From an uncultured Apibacter sp. (GTDB lineage Bacteria; Bacteroidota; Bacteroidia; Flavobacteriales; Weeksellaceae): DNA of 64,000 nucleotides. Shown here one piece after another: positions 9,343 through 19,800 of the stretch. A program made the translations under genes and the position numbers. The stretch spans positions 1 to 64,000 of the forward strand of contig CALYQD010000003.1 in assembly GCA_945280365.1 (NCBI GenBank), written 5' to 3'. Under the pieces are notes generated by a model that worked only from the letters and a program-made list of their open reading frames with translations, had not been told where the DNA came from and searched no databases. Position 1 is the stretch's first letter. Each line of letters opens with the position of its first letter.

Positions 9343-10269
9343 TTGAATAAAGAACAATTAACATATTTTATAAAAGAGAAAGCGAAAGAATTTTCATTTT
9401 TAAGCTGTGGAATATCTCGTTCAAGATATTTGGAAGAAGAAGCCCCTAAATTAGAAAAATGGCTCAAAGAAGGATATCATGGGAATATGAAATATTTGGA
9501 AAATAATTTCGATAAAAGACTTAATCCCGGATTGCTTGTAGATGGAGCAAAATCTGTGATTTCTTTCTTATATAATTACTACCCTCAAAAATTACAGAAT
9601 ACAGAATCTTACCATATCGCTAAATATGCTTATGGAGAAGATTATCATTTTGTAATACGTGAGAAATTACAAGAACTTGTACAAGAGATACAAAGTAAAG
9701 TCGGACAATTTTCATATCGAGTTTTTACAGATTCTGCACCTGTAATGGAAAGAACCTGGGCTCAAAAGTCTGGATTGGGATGGATAGGAAAGAATTCTCT
9801 TTTATTATCTAAACAAAAAGGATCTTTTTTTTTTCTTGGAGAGATCATATGTGATCTTGATTTAGTATATGATGAAGCTTTTCCAACAAATCATTGTGGA
9901 AGCTGTACCCGTTGTATAGATGCGTGTCCAACTCAAGCTATAATTTCCGATAAGGTAATTGATTCTACAAAATGTATATCGTATCTAACGATAGAATTAA
10001 AAGATCAAATTGGAGAGGAATTTAACGGGAAATTAAAGAATTGGATTTTCGGCTGTGATATTTGTCAGGATGTATGTCCATGGAATAGGTTCTCAAAGCC
10101 ACATAAGGAAGCAAGATTTGACCCACATCCAGAATTATTGACCTATACTAAAAGTGACTGGGAAGATATAAGCGAAGAAACATTTAAAATTTTATTTAAA
10201 AATTCAGCAATAAAAAGAACTAAATTTTCTGGATTTAATCGAAATATTTTGATCAATAAGAATTTATAA
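9343..10269 (+). CDS. queG: Epoxyqueuosine reductase QueG
   Basis: This 308-aa cytosolic enzyme performs the last step of queuosine synthesis in tRNA, reducing epoxyqueuosine to queuosine with a cobalamin cofactor and two [4Fe-4S] clusters. The two ferredoxin-like cluster motifs are seen at about residues 185-196 ([12 protein letters not shown]) and 232-239 ([10 protein letters not shown]). The preceding [12 protein letters not shown] segment is characteristic of the family. The length is normal for the short form without C-terminal HEAT repeats. The start codon is TTG at 9343; there is no in-frame ATG nearby and the N-terminus aligns with the usual family start. Confidence 0.95.
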   Translation: MNKEQLTYFIKEKAKEFSFLSCGISRSRYLEEEAPKLEKWLKEGYHGNMKYLENNFDKRLNPGLLVDGAKSVISFLYNYYPQKLQNTESYHIAKYAYGEDYHFVIREKLQELVQEIQSKVGQFSYRVFTDSAPVMERTWAQKSGLGWIGKNSLLLSKQKGSFFFLGEIICDLDLVYDEAFPTNHCGSCTRCIDACPTQAIISDKVIDSTKCISYLTIELKDQIGEEFNGKLKNWIFGCDICQDVCPWNRFSKPHKEARFDPHPELLTYTKSDWEDISEETFKILFKNSAIKRTKFSGFNRNILINKNL

Positions 10270-10368
10270 ACCTCATTTTGAATATTGATCTTTATTCAGC
10301 TACTATTCTAAAAAGAAAAAATTGGATAAACTTAAAATCTGTATCTTTGTTATTTAAATTACTAAAAA

Positions 10369-12792
10369 TTGGAGTTTGCAAATGTAATCATTCCTCTTTC
10401 ATTAGATGGTGTTTTTACTTATCACATACCTAAAGAGTTACAAAATCATATTCAAATAGGACAGCGAGTTGTAGTGCCTTTTGGTGATAAAAAATTATAT
10501 ACGGGTATAGTAGAAAATATTCACAATAAAAAACCCGAACTATATAAAACCAAAGAAATTTATTCACTACTTGAAGATTATCCCTTAGTAACCCCGAAAT
10601 TAATTGAATTTTGGAAATGGATTGCTGATTATTATATATGTGCTTTAGGAGATGTTTATAGAAATGCTTTTCCAACTGCTTTAAAGTTGGAAAGCGAAAC
10701 ATTTATTAGAAAAACCACTCAAAATATACCTTGGGAAGAATTAGATGAAAAGGAAACTTTCATTATGCAGAGCTTGGAAATAAAAACTTCAATCAATTTA
10801 AAAGAAATTGAAGCTTTTCTTGCTAAAAAATATATTATTCCCTCAATAAAAGTTTTATACGACAAACGTTTAATAGAAATAGATGAATTAATTATTGAAA
10901 AATATAAACCTAAGAAAGTAACCTATCTTAGATTAAATCCACAGTTTGAAGATTCTGAAAAATTTAAAAATGCATTAGTAAATATAAATAGAGCAGAAAA
11001 ACAAAGGGAAGCTTTATTATTATTTATAAAAATGCAACAGCAGAGAGCTACTTTTATTCAAAAAAAAGAGTTGATAGATGAATCCTCTCCTTCTGTAGTA
11101 AAATCACTTATTGAAAAAAATTATTTACAAGAATTTCAACTGCAAAAGGATCGTCTAGATGAATATGACGATCATATTGAAGATTCTTATGTACTTTCGC
11201 CCGCTCAACAGCAAGCATTAAAAGAAATAGAAAATCAATTTAATACGTATTCGACTGTATTGTTATACGGAGTTACTTCATCTGGGAAGACTGAATTATA
11301 TTTTCAACTCATTGAAAAACAAATTAAAAATTCTCGTAATTCACTTTTATTATTACCCGAAATATCAATTACCACACAATTAGTTAGTAAGATACAGAAA
11401 CGATTTGGAGATGATGTAGGAATATATCATTCAAAACTTAGCCAGAATGAACGTGTTGAAGTTTGGAAAAATACATTGAACAATAAATATAGGATTCTTA
11501 TTGGAGCAAGATCATCAATATTTTTACCTATATCAAATTTAGGATTAATTATAGTTGATGAAGAGCATGACAATTCTTATAAACAAACTGACGTAAAACC
11601 CTATTATCAAGCAAGAGATTGCGTACAAATACTTGCACGTTCAAACGAAGCTAAAGTTTTATTAGGATCAGCAACACCTTCGATGGAAAGTTTTTATAAT
11701 CATGAACAGGGAAAATTCGGATTAGTTGAATTAAAAGAAAGATTTGGTAAAATAAAATTTCCCGATATAGAAATAGAATCATTACGTAAGCCTACGATCA
11801 CACCTAATATTTCGTATAAATTACAAGAAGAAATAAATATTTGCTTACAGAATAATAAACAAGTTATTCTTTTTCATAATCGACGTGGCTTTTCACCCAT
11901 TTTAGAATGCAATAATTGTGGGCATTCACCCAGTTGTCCGAACTGCGATGTTTCTCTTACTTATCACAAAGTAAGTTCAACTTTGAGATGCCATTATTGC
12001 GGATATACCATTGCATTTCCTAATTCATGTCCAACTTGTCATTCTCATGCGTTGGAAACTAAAGGTATCGGTACACAACAAATTGAAGAAGAAATCAAAC
12101 ATCTATTTCCGGATGCTACTATAGCCCGTATGGATGTTGATACAATGAAGCGTAAACACGCCTATGAAATATTATTTGAAAAAATGACACTTAAAGAAAT
12201 TGATATACTCATCGGAACGCAAATGGTAACAAAAGGACTTGATTTTGATGAAGTGCAATTAGTAGGTATCATACGAGCCGATTCACTTTTAAATATACCC
12301 AATTTTAGAGCAGAGGAAAAAGCATTGCAATTATTAACTCAGGTAAGTGGGAGAGCGGGGAGAAGAGAAGAAGGTAAAGTAATAATCCAAACTTTTGACC
12401 CTGAAAATCCTTTTTATTTTTTTGTAAGAGAAAATAATTACAATTTAGCGAGAGAAGGTATTTTAAGAGAACGAAAAGATTATTTATATCCACCTTATTT
12501 CAGGCTAGTTGAATTAACTTTTAAACATAAAAATAATAATAAAGTCAAAAAAGCTGCCATAATGGTTGGAGATTATTTAAAAAATTACGTTCAAGAACCT
12601 ATGATTTTAGGACCTGAAGAAGGATTAATTCCTAGAATTAATAATCAATACATTTATAAAATTCTTTTAAAATATCCGTCCATAAAATCAACTAAAAACA
12701 GTAAAAAGTATATTAGAGAAGCGGTTAATAAGCTGATGAGCGTATCATCTTTCCGTACAGTAAAAATTGATATAGATGTTGATCCTCATTAA
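10369..12792 (+). CDS. priA: Primosomal protein N' (replication restart helicase PriA)
   Basis: This 807-aa superfamily 2 helicase reloads the replisome at stalled forks. The order is an N-terminal DNA-binding domain (LEFANVIIPLSLDGVFTY), Walker A GVTSSGKTE at about residues 301-309, Walker B DEEH at about 397, a zinc domain with eight Cys in four CxxC pairs between about 514 and 564 (CNNCGHSPSCPNC to CPTC), then helicase motifs V/VI (GTQMVTKGLDF and QVSGRAGR). Length and order match the family. The start is TTG at 10369, because the N-terminal strand begins immediately there; no ATG would preserve it. It follows queG after a 99-bp gap. Confidence 0.96.
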   Translation: MEFANVIIPLSLDGVFTYHIPKELQNHIQIGQRVVVPFGDKKLYTGIVENIHNKKPELYKTKEIYSLLEDYPLVTPKLIEFWKWIADYYICALGDVYRNAFPTALKLESETFIRKTTQNIPWEELDEKETFIMQSLEIKTSINLKEIEAFLAKKYIIPSIKVLYDKRLIEIDELIIEKYKPKKVTYLRLNPQFEDSEKFKNALVNINRAEKQREALLLFIKMQQQRATFIQKKELIDESSPSVVKSLIEKNYLQEFQLQKDRLDEYDDHIEDSYVLSPAQQQALKEIENQFNTYSTVLLYGVTSSGKTELYFQLIEKQIKNSRNSLLLLPEISITTQLVSKIQKRFGDDVGIYHSKLSQNERVEVWKNTLNNKYRILIGARSSIFLPISNLGLIIVDEEHDNSYKQTDVKPYYQARDCVQILARSNEAKVLLGSATPSMESFYNHEQGKFGLVELKERFGKIKFPDIEIESLRKPTITPNISYKLQEEINICLQNNKQVILFHNRRGFSPILECNNCGHSPSCPNCDVSLTYHKVSSTLRCHYCGYTIAFPNSCPTCHSHALETKGIGTQQIEEEIKHLFPDATIARMDVDTMKRKHAYEILFEKMTLKEIDILIGTQMVTKGLDFDEVQLVGIIRADSLLNIPNFRAEEKALQLLTQVSGRAGRREEGKVIIQTFDPENPFYFFVRENNYNLAREGILRERKDYLYPPYFRLVELTFKHKNNNKVKKAAIMVGDYLKNYVQEPMILGPEEGLIPRINNQYIYKILLKYPSIKSTKNSKKYIREAVNKLMSVSSFRTVKIDIDVDPH

Positions 12793-12887
12793 TTAATAAA
12801 TGAAATATTTTTATAGTTAAGATTTTGGAAACACAGTGTTATGTGAATTGAATAAATTATTAATAGATATTATTACCCTGTTTAGGT

Positions 12888-13532
12888 TTAAGGAGCATAT
12901 CTTTGAATAATCCAATCAAAATCTTGTAATATATATACTATTCTATCATGTAAGCGGTTAGGTCTCCCTTGCCAAAATTCAATTTGATAAGGTTTAACAA
13001 TATAACCACCCCAATGATCCGGTCTTTTTATTTCATCTAAATCCTTTGTAGATTCTTCTAATTTATATAATTGATTTTCTAAAAATTCTCTGTTAGGTAT
13101 AATTTCACTTTGAGGAGATACAATGGCTCCAAGTTGACTTCCTAGAGGTCTTGAATGAAAATATCCATCTGATAAATTAGCAGGCAGTTTTTCTGCTTTT
13201 CCATTCACAATAATTTGCTTTTCAAGATCTTCCCAATAAAAATTAAGACATACATTTGGATTAGTTTCAATAGCTTTTCCTTTCCTACTGTGATAGTTAG
13301 TATAAAATATAAATCCTTCCCAACTAAATTGCTTTAATAATACTCTTCGAGTTCTTGGAATCATATTATCTTCTACAGTTGAAAGAGCCATTGCGTTGAC
13401 CTCAGATATTTTATCACTTTGCTCAGCCAGTAAATACCAATCTCTAAATAATTCCATAGGATTATCTTTTAAATCTGACTCCGATAGATATCCTTGGTTG
13501 TAAATTTTTCTTTTATTAGAGAGGTCTTTCAT
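12888..13532 (-). CDS. pdxH: Pyridoxamine 5'-phosphate oxidase
   Basis: This 214-aa FMN-dependent enzyme oxidises pyridoxamine/pyridoxine phosphate to pyridoxal phosphate. Family features include the N-terminal NPMELFRDWYLLAEQ helix, the FMN-binding RRVLLKQFSWEGFIFYTNY stretch, SRKGKAIETNP, the SRPLGSQLGAIVSPQS substrate-binding segment, and the C-terminal FWQGRPNRLHDR. Full length for the family. It is convergent with priA and its start lies 51 bp from the divergent yqgE-like gene. Confidence 0.95.
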   Translation of the reverse strand: MKDLSNKRKIYNQGYLSESDLKDNPMELFRDWYLLAEQSDKISEVNAMALSTVEDNMIPRTRRVLLKQFSWEGFIFYTNYHSRKGKAIETNPNVCLNFYWEDLEKQIIVNGKAEKLPANLSDGYFHSRPLGSQLGAIVSPQSEIIPNREFLENQLYKLEESTKDLDEIKRPDHWGGYIVKPYQIEFWQGRPNRLHDRIVYILQDFDWIIQRYAP

Positions 13533-13583
13533 TTTTAAAAAAATATGTAATTTTATTTTTAAAGAAATTATAAAAGGATAAAA

Positions 13584-14126
13584 ATGGATTACAAAGGTAA
13601 ATTATTAATTTCAAAACCAATTAGTGAGGATTATTTTTTTTCGAAAAGTGTTGTTTATATTACGGATTATGAATTAGATAAAGGTGCAATAGGATTTATA
13701 CTTAATAAAGCTTATACAAAAAAACTATCTGAGATAATACCAGATATTGACTTTGAAATAGATGTTTATATTGGAGGTCCTGTAAGTCAAGATCATCTTT
13801 TTGTTCTTCATTCTCGTCCTGATATAATAGATGGAGGTATACCTATAAATGAAAAGTATTATTGGTCTGGTGATTTTGAAGATATGAAAGTTGCTTTAAG
13901 AGAAAATTTAATTAATCATGAAGAGATACGATTTTTTATTGGATATTCCGGATGGAAGGCCCAGCAGTTGGAAAGAGAAATTGCAAATGATGATTGGCTT
14001 ATCAATGAAAATAAAGAATTAAATATTCTAAAATGGGATAACAATTTATGGAAAAATCAATTGATTAAGATAGATAAAAATAATATTATTTGGGTTAATT
14101 CTCCTAAAAATCCTAAATTAAATTAA
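13584..14126 (+). CDS. YqgE/AlgH family protein
   Basis: This 180-aa cytosolic protein of the UPF0301/DUF179 family shows GKLLISKP near the start, the FILNKAY segment, YIGGPVSQDHLFVLHS, and RFFIGYSGWKAQQLEREI with the conserved GYSGWxxxQLExE motif, then DWL. The biochemical role of the family is not settled; AlgH was first linked to alginate regulation in Pseudomonas. It is divergent from pdxH and probably monocistronic. Confidence 0.93.
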   Translation: MDYKGKLLISKPISEDYFFSKSVVYITDYELDKGAIGFILNKAYTKKLSEIIPDIDFEIDVYIGGPVSQDHLFVLHSRPDIIDGGIPINEKYYWSGDFEDMKVALRENLINHEEIRFFIGYSGWKAQQLEREIANDDWLINENKELNILKWDNNLWKNQLIKIDKNNIIWVNSPKNPKLN

Positions 14127-14320
14127 TATATATTAACATAAATATTTTTTTAATAAATATATATATAGTATAAAATAATTTAATTTTTTAAATAATATAT
14201 ATTGTTTTTGTGTTTGTATTTATTAAATTATAAATATTAAAAAAAATATTAATTTTAACAAATTTTTATGTAATTTTGCGTATAAGTTAAAAATATCTTA
14301 TTGAGCTAACGAAAATTATC

Positions 14321-14761
14321 ATGAAAATTCATCATTATTTATTGATTTTATTATTGATAATTTATGTCTATATTATTAATATAAATTTTTTCAGTTTTAT
14401 TGTCATTGGAAATAATAAAGATGTTCATACAATATTATTTACAATCAGTAATTATTTATTAATAGAATTTGAAAAAATATATTGTAAATATTATCTTATT
14501 TATAATAGAATTCTCCTAAAAAAAATCAATGTAATTCCTTACATAAATTTAACAGTTAAGAAAATACCGGTAAATACATCTAATGAAGGGTGCTTTTTTA
14601 GTGATGAATTTAAAGTTAAGAATTATTTTTATATAGCAGATAAAATATTAAAAACATTATCTAATTATAGAATGACTTTCTTAAAACCTATAATAATAGA
14701 TACTTCATTAACTCACAATTTTAAAATAAATAATCAAAATCCATTTACTTTATGTAACTAA
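14321..14761 (+). CDS. Hypothetical AT-rich ORF with an N-terminal membrane segment
   Basis: This 146-aa reading frame has an N-terminal hydrophobic stretch (residues ~6-30, Leu/Ile/Tyr/Phe) and then a Lys/Asn/Ile-rich region with no motif I recognise. The surrounding DNA (14127-14880) is even richer in A+T than the rest of the window. A TAATTTTG sequence at 14270-14277 fits the -7 promoter element of this phylum and supports transcription. It could be a small membrane or secreted protein of recent origin, or a chance ORF in AT-rich DNA. Confidence 0.4.
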   Translation: MKIHHYLLILLLIIYVYIININFFSFIVIGNNKDVHTILFTISNYLLIEFEKIYCKYYLIYNRILLKKINVIPYINLTVKKIPVNTSNEGCFFSDEFKVKNYFYIADKILKTLSNYRMTFLKPIIIDTSLTHNFKINNQNPFTLCN

Positions 14762-14880
14762 CTATATTATATATATTAAATGTCTCTTAATTAAATAAAG
14801 AGATAAATTTGTTTTTTATAAATTACCTATCGTATAATTATATTGTCGATAAAAGTTTTTTTAAATAACAAAGAATATTA

Positions 14881-14904
14881 AAGGAGCTAATATTTTAGCT
14901 CCTT
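14881..14904 (-). terminator. Bidirectional hairpin terminator after the M42 peptidase gene
   Basis: A perfect 10-bp stem AAGGAGCTAA / TTAGCTCCTT with loop TATT lies 8 bp beyond the stop codon of the minus-strand peptidase gene. There is a pyrimidine-rich run on the plus-strand side (CCTTCTTTG). Confidence 0.7.
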
Positions 14905-14912
14905 CTTTGTAA

Positions 14913-15998
14913 TTATAAATATTTAAAATTTTGATTAATTTTTATACTTTTCAAAGAATGATACATCATAAGTATTGTATTTTCAACATCCTTTTTATGA
15001 ACCATCTCCACAGTAGTATGCATATACCTTAGAGGAAGAGAAATTAATGCAGATGGAATCCCTCCATTTGAATATGCAAAAGCATCGGTATCCGTACCGG
15101 TTACTCTGCTGGAAGCATGTCTTTGAAAAGGGATATTATTTTTTTCGGCACTTTCAATAATGAGTTCTCTTAAATTATTTTGTACAGCAGGTGCATAAGA
15201 AATAACCGGTCCATTACCACATTTTATTTCTCCATGTTTCATTTTATTAATCATAGGAGTGGTAGTATCGTGTGTAACATCTGTTACAATAGCTACATTG
15301 GGTTTTATAGTTTGAGTTATCATTTCTGCTCCACGCAATCCAACTTCTTCTTGTACTGCATTGGTTATATACAAACCAAAATCAAGTTTATCGTTATTTT
15401 CTTTGATAAGTTTTGCAACCTGAGCAATCATAAATCCTCCAACTCTATTATCTAAGGCCCTTCCAACGAAATAATTGGAATTTAAAATAAAAAATTCATC
15501 AGGATAGGTGATTATACATCCTACATGAATTCCTAATTCTTCAACTTCCTTTTTAGAAGTAGCACCGCAATCTACCCATAAAGTCTCAACCTTAGGAGGT
15601 TCTTCATTACCTGTATAATTTCTTGTATGAATAGCCGGCCAACCAAAAACTCCATCTAAAATTCCTTTCTTTGTATGAATATGAACTTTTTTTGAGGGAG
15701 CAATCATATGATCAGAACCGCCATTTCGAATTACATATAGTAAACCATCCTCAGTAATATAATTTACAAACCAAGATATTTCATCGGCATGAGCTTCAAT
15801 AACCACCTTATATTTTGCCTCCGGATTTATTATTCCGTAAGCTGTTCCGTAATTATCTGTTCGAATTTCATCAACAAATGGTGATACATAATCCATCCAT
15901 AGTTTTTGTCCTTTACTTTCAGCGCCTGTAGGTGAAGGAGTGTTTATATATCTTTCTAAAAAATTTAAAGATTTCTCATCTAAAATTGTTTTAATCAT
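14913..15998 (-). CDS. M42-family metallopeptidase (glutamyl aminopeptidase/endoglucanase-M type)
   Basis: This 361-aa cytosolic dinuclear-metal aminopeptidase has the expected elements: SPTGAESKG near the N-terminus, HADEISWFV (metal His and Asp), GRALDNRVGG (bridging Asp), QEEVGLRGAEM (catalytic and metal Glu), VTDVTHD, and the C-terminal SLPLRYMHTTVEMVHKKD. I chose the ATG at 15998 (MIKTILDE); the frame is open for 27 further codons upstream, but that part reads as non-coding DNA and would overlap the divergent DUF4294 gene. In bacteria the family trims N-terminal residues from peptides and forms large tetrahedral dodecamers. Confidence 0.93.
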   Translation of the reverse strand: MIKTILDEKSLNFLERYINTPSPTGAESKGQKLWMDYVSPFVDEIRTDNYGTAYGIINPEAKYKVVIEAHADEISWFVNYITEDGLLYVIRNGGSDHMIAPSKKVHIHTKKGILDGVFGWPAIHTRNYTGNEEPPKVETLWVDCGATSKKEVEELGIHVGCIITYPDEFFILNSNYFVGRALDNRVGGFMIAQVAKLIKENNDKLDFGLYITNAVQEEVGLRGAEMITQTIKPNVAIVTDVTHDTTTPMINKMKHGEIKCGNGPVISYAPAVQNNLRELIIESAEKNNIPFQRHASSRVTGTDTDAFAYSNGGIPSALISLPLRYMHTTVEMVHKKDVENTILMMYHSLKSIKINQNFKYL

Positions 15999-16059
15999 AC
16001 TAACTTGGTTTTTTACAAATGTACTAATTTTAGGAATAATTTTTGACGAGATAAAATTT

Positions 16060-16731
16060 ATGAGCCATAGAATTTTCACTATTTTATTTATTATAATTTT
16101 TAATGCAGTTCAGTCTCAAAAAAGAGACTCATTAACTACGATCAATGATGCTATAAAAACAGAATTTCAGTTTTATACTGATTCTATCATGCTTCATGAA
16201 GCTTCTGAATATAAAATAACTGAAGATAGTATTTCAGTTATTTTAAATCCTATATACGTTCAAGGTATGCCAAAGTTTAATAATACATTGGACAAAGACC
16301 AATATAGTTGGCTTAAAAAAAAAGTTTTCAGAGTATACCCTTATTTTATTATAGCATTGAAACAATATAATAACATATCTGATACCTTGAATATGATTTC
16401 AAATAAATCAGCTTATAAAAAATATAGTAGGAAAAGACAAAAACAACTTTCAGAAGAGTTTGAGGGAAAACTCAAATCATTAACAAAAGCTGAGGGGAAG
16501 ATTTTTTCAAAATTAATGTACCGTTCAACAGGTAAAACTGTTTATGAAATTATAAAAGAATTGCGAAATGGCTGGTCTGCATTTTGGTGGAATGCAAAAG
16601 CAGTTGCATTCGATATAGACTTAAAGGAGCCTTTTGATCCTTACCACATACGAGATGATGCTTTTGTGGAAGCAATTCTTTTAAGGGCTTTTCAATCAGG
16701 TGAATTAACTCCTACAGAAGAATTAGAGTAA
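16060..16731 (+). CDS. DUF4294 domain protein, exported
   Basis: This 223-aa protein starts at the ATG at 16060 with a signal peptide (MSHRIFTILFIIIFNAVQSQ). Starting upstream at 15940 would add 40 codons antisense to the M42 gene. Family features are KKKVFRVYPYFIIAL, KKYSRKRQKQLSEEFEGKLKSL, and the SKLMYRSTGKTVYEIIKELR block. DUF4294 is largely confined to Bacteroidota and has no assigned function. The predicted location is the periplasm. It is divergent from the M42 gene with 61 bp between the start codons. Confidence 0.85.
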   Translation: MSHRIFTILFIIIFNAVQSQKRDSLTTINDAIKTEFQFYTDSIMLHEASEYKITEDSISVILNPIYVQGMPKFNNTLDKDQYSWLKKKVFRVYPYFIIALKQYNNISDTLNMISNKSAYKKYSRKRQKQLSEEFEGKLKSLTKAEGKIFSKLMYRSTGKTVYEIIKELRNGWSAFWWNAKAVAFDIDLKEPFDPYHIRDDAFVEAILLRAFQSGELTPTEELE

Positions 16732-16847
16732 TTAAAAATTATTACAATTTAATCACCTTATGATTTCAATTTTATTTATATAAAGATTTTGTAATGGTAG
16801 CAAGTTAATGTATTTTTGAAAGGTTGTATAAAATAATCTTAAAACCA

Positions 16848-19800
16848 ATGAAGAAAATTCTTGACTTGTTGTTTTCCACAAAGACAACGGCTGTTATGCT
16901 TATCATTTACGCTTTGGCAATGGCGTGGGGTACATTTGTAGAAAACGATTACGGAACTTCAGTAGCGAAGGCATTAATTTATAATTCAAAATGGTTTGAA
17001 ATAATAATGCTTATCTTAATTTTAAACTTTATCGGCAATATAAAAAAATATAAATTATGGTCTTTTAATAAATGGCCTATATTAGCCTTTCATTTATCTT
17101 TTATTTTTATGTTTTTTGGGGGAGCAATAACCAGATATATCAGTTATGAGGGACAAATACATATTAGAGAAGGAGAAGTTAATGATGAAATTATTTCGGA
17201 TGATACTTATGTTAAAGTTCAAATATCAGATTATACGGGTTTAACGAGGGCTTATCAAGATATTGGTTTTACATTTACTTCAGAAAATATTCCTTTATTA
17301 CTTAAGCCCTTTCAAAAAAGGTTTTTAGCGAACTATGATTTTCAAGGAAAAAAAGTAAAATTACAGTCCATTGGATTTATTCCAAGAGCTCAAGATTCCT
17401 TACAACTTAATGGTTCTGGAAAACAAATATTGAAAGTGATCTCTTCCGGTAAAGGTGGAAGAGAGACAATATATATAGAAGAGGGTACAGCAAAACAAGT
17501 GCAAAATTCCACAATAAGTTTTAATAAAAACATACCTGGAGCTATCAATATTACATCTAATGATGAAGAATCTACAATTTCATCTCCTATGATGGGACGT
17601 CGGATGATTATGACTACACAAGAAGAGCTTTCAGTAGATGGAAATGATAAAAAACAGAATTTACATTATGCAAGCCTATATCAATTTCCAAATGTGACTT
17701 TTGTAATTCCTTTACCACCTCAAAGAGGTAAAATAATCTATTTTGAAGGGGATAAAAATAAAAATTCGGAAGATCCAGATTTAGTATATATGAAAGCTAC
17801 GACAGAACATGAGACTAAAGAATTTTCATTTTATGGTAAAAAAGGAATTACAGGAGTTCAAAAACAAATGAATATTGATGGTTTGATTATTTCGATAGGT
17901 TATGGTTCACGAATATATAAAACTTCTCCCTTTTCACTAAAGTTAAATAAATTCACTATGGAGCATTATCCGGGTAGTAATAGTCCATCTTCATATGAAT
18001 CGCATGTTTCGATTTTAGACAATGGTAAGGAAATTCCCTACAATATTTATATGAATCATATATTAAATTATAAAGGATATAGATTCTTTCAATCCAGTTT
18101 TGATCCAGATCTTAAAGGGACTATATTATCAGTAAATCACGATTTATGGGGAACAACAATCACATATATAGGCTATGCTCTCTTAATAATAGGAATGTTT
18201 ATGACATTGTTTTGGAAAGGAACTAGATTTTCAAAACTGAACCTTCAGCTAAAAAAAATTGCAGAATATAAAAAAATTCATGTCCTAGTTTTACTACTTT
18301 TAAGTCAATACGCTTTTACTCAAAATATTAACAAAGTAAGTGAAAAGCAGGGACATGATCATTCTCAACATACCTATTTAAATAATTCTAAAGAAGTTAA
18401 TAGTAGAACTTTTAGCAAAACTATTAATATTCCAAAATCACATTCTGATAAATTTGGAGAACTTTTAGTTCAGTCTTTCGAAGGTAGAATCGAGCCAGTA
18501 AATACATTAGCTTTAGAAATTTTACGTAAATTATATAAAAGCGAAAAATTTTACGATTTAGATGCCAATCAGTTTTTTATTTCGATCTCTATGAATCCAA
18601 TGAATTGGGCAAATGTTCCTATTATTAAAGTTGGAAATAGAGGAGGTGAACAGCTTAAAAAAATAACAAAAGCTAATAAAGAAGGATATACCTCTTTAAT
18701 GAATCTTTTTATTACAAAATCCGACGGATCACCCTTTTTTGTGTTGGAAGATGATTTTCGACGAGCATTTAGTAAAAAACCATCTGAACGTACTAATTAC
18801 GATAAAGAAATAATTGAGCTTAATGACAAGCTTCAAGTGATGCAAGGAATTATAAGCGGACAGTATTTAAAATTTATACCTATTCCGAACGATAAAAATC
18901 ATACTTGGACTTCATGGATATCATCAGATATGAAAACTAATGAAACCGCTTTAAATTTAATAGGTGGATATTTTAGATCCGTGTTGTTAGCTGAAAAAGA
19001 TGGGAATTGGAATCAAGCGGATGAAGCACTTCATAAAATAACAAACTATCAATTAAAATGGGGGGAAGAAGTTATCCCGTCAAAACCAAAAATTGATTGG
19101 GAAATCCGATATAATAATTGGAATATTTTCTTCAAAATTATGATTCTCTATGCTCTATTAGGAGTATTGTTACTTTTAATTGCTTTTTTAAAACTATTTA
19201 CAGATACTAATAAATTCTATACAGGACTTGAAAAAGTTTTATTAGTAATTGTAATTCTAGCAATAATTATACAAGGCATTGGATTAGGAATACGCTGGTA
19301 CGTATCGGGGCATGAGCCTTGGTCTAATGGATATGAAGCAGTTATGTTTATAAGTTGGGTAAGTGTATTGGCTGGGTTATTATTATATCGAAATAGGAAC
19401 GGATTTATTCCAGCAGCTGGATGTTTGGTGGCTGTCATTTTAATGGGATTTGCTCATGGAGGAGATCAAATGAACCCTCAAATTACCCCCTTAGTTCCTG
19501 TTTTAAAATCTTATTGGTTAATGATACATGTTGCTGTAATTACTTCTAGTTACGGTTTTTTTGGCTTAAGTGCTTTAATCGGTACTGTTGTTTTAATATT
19601 ATTTATCCTAAACCATAAAAGAATATCTCATAAAGTTGAAAGTTCAATTAGAGAATTAACTATTGTAAATGAAATATCCCTTACTCTTGGAATATTTTTA
19701 TTAACTATAGGGACTTTTTTGGGAGGAATATGGGCAAATGAAAGCTGGGGACGTTATTGGAGTTGGGATCCTAAAGAAACTTGGGCACTTATTTCTATAA

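Noticed and set aside
15940-16079. Longer starts for the DUF4294 gene (15940) and the M42 gene (16079)
   Set aside because: The two extensions overlap antisense over the same bases; the shorter starts give a signal peptide and a normal family N-terminus.
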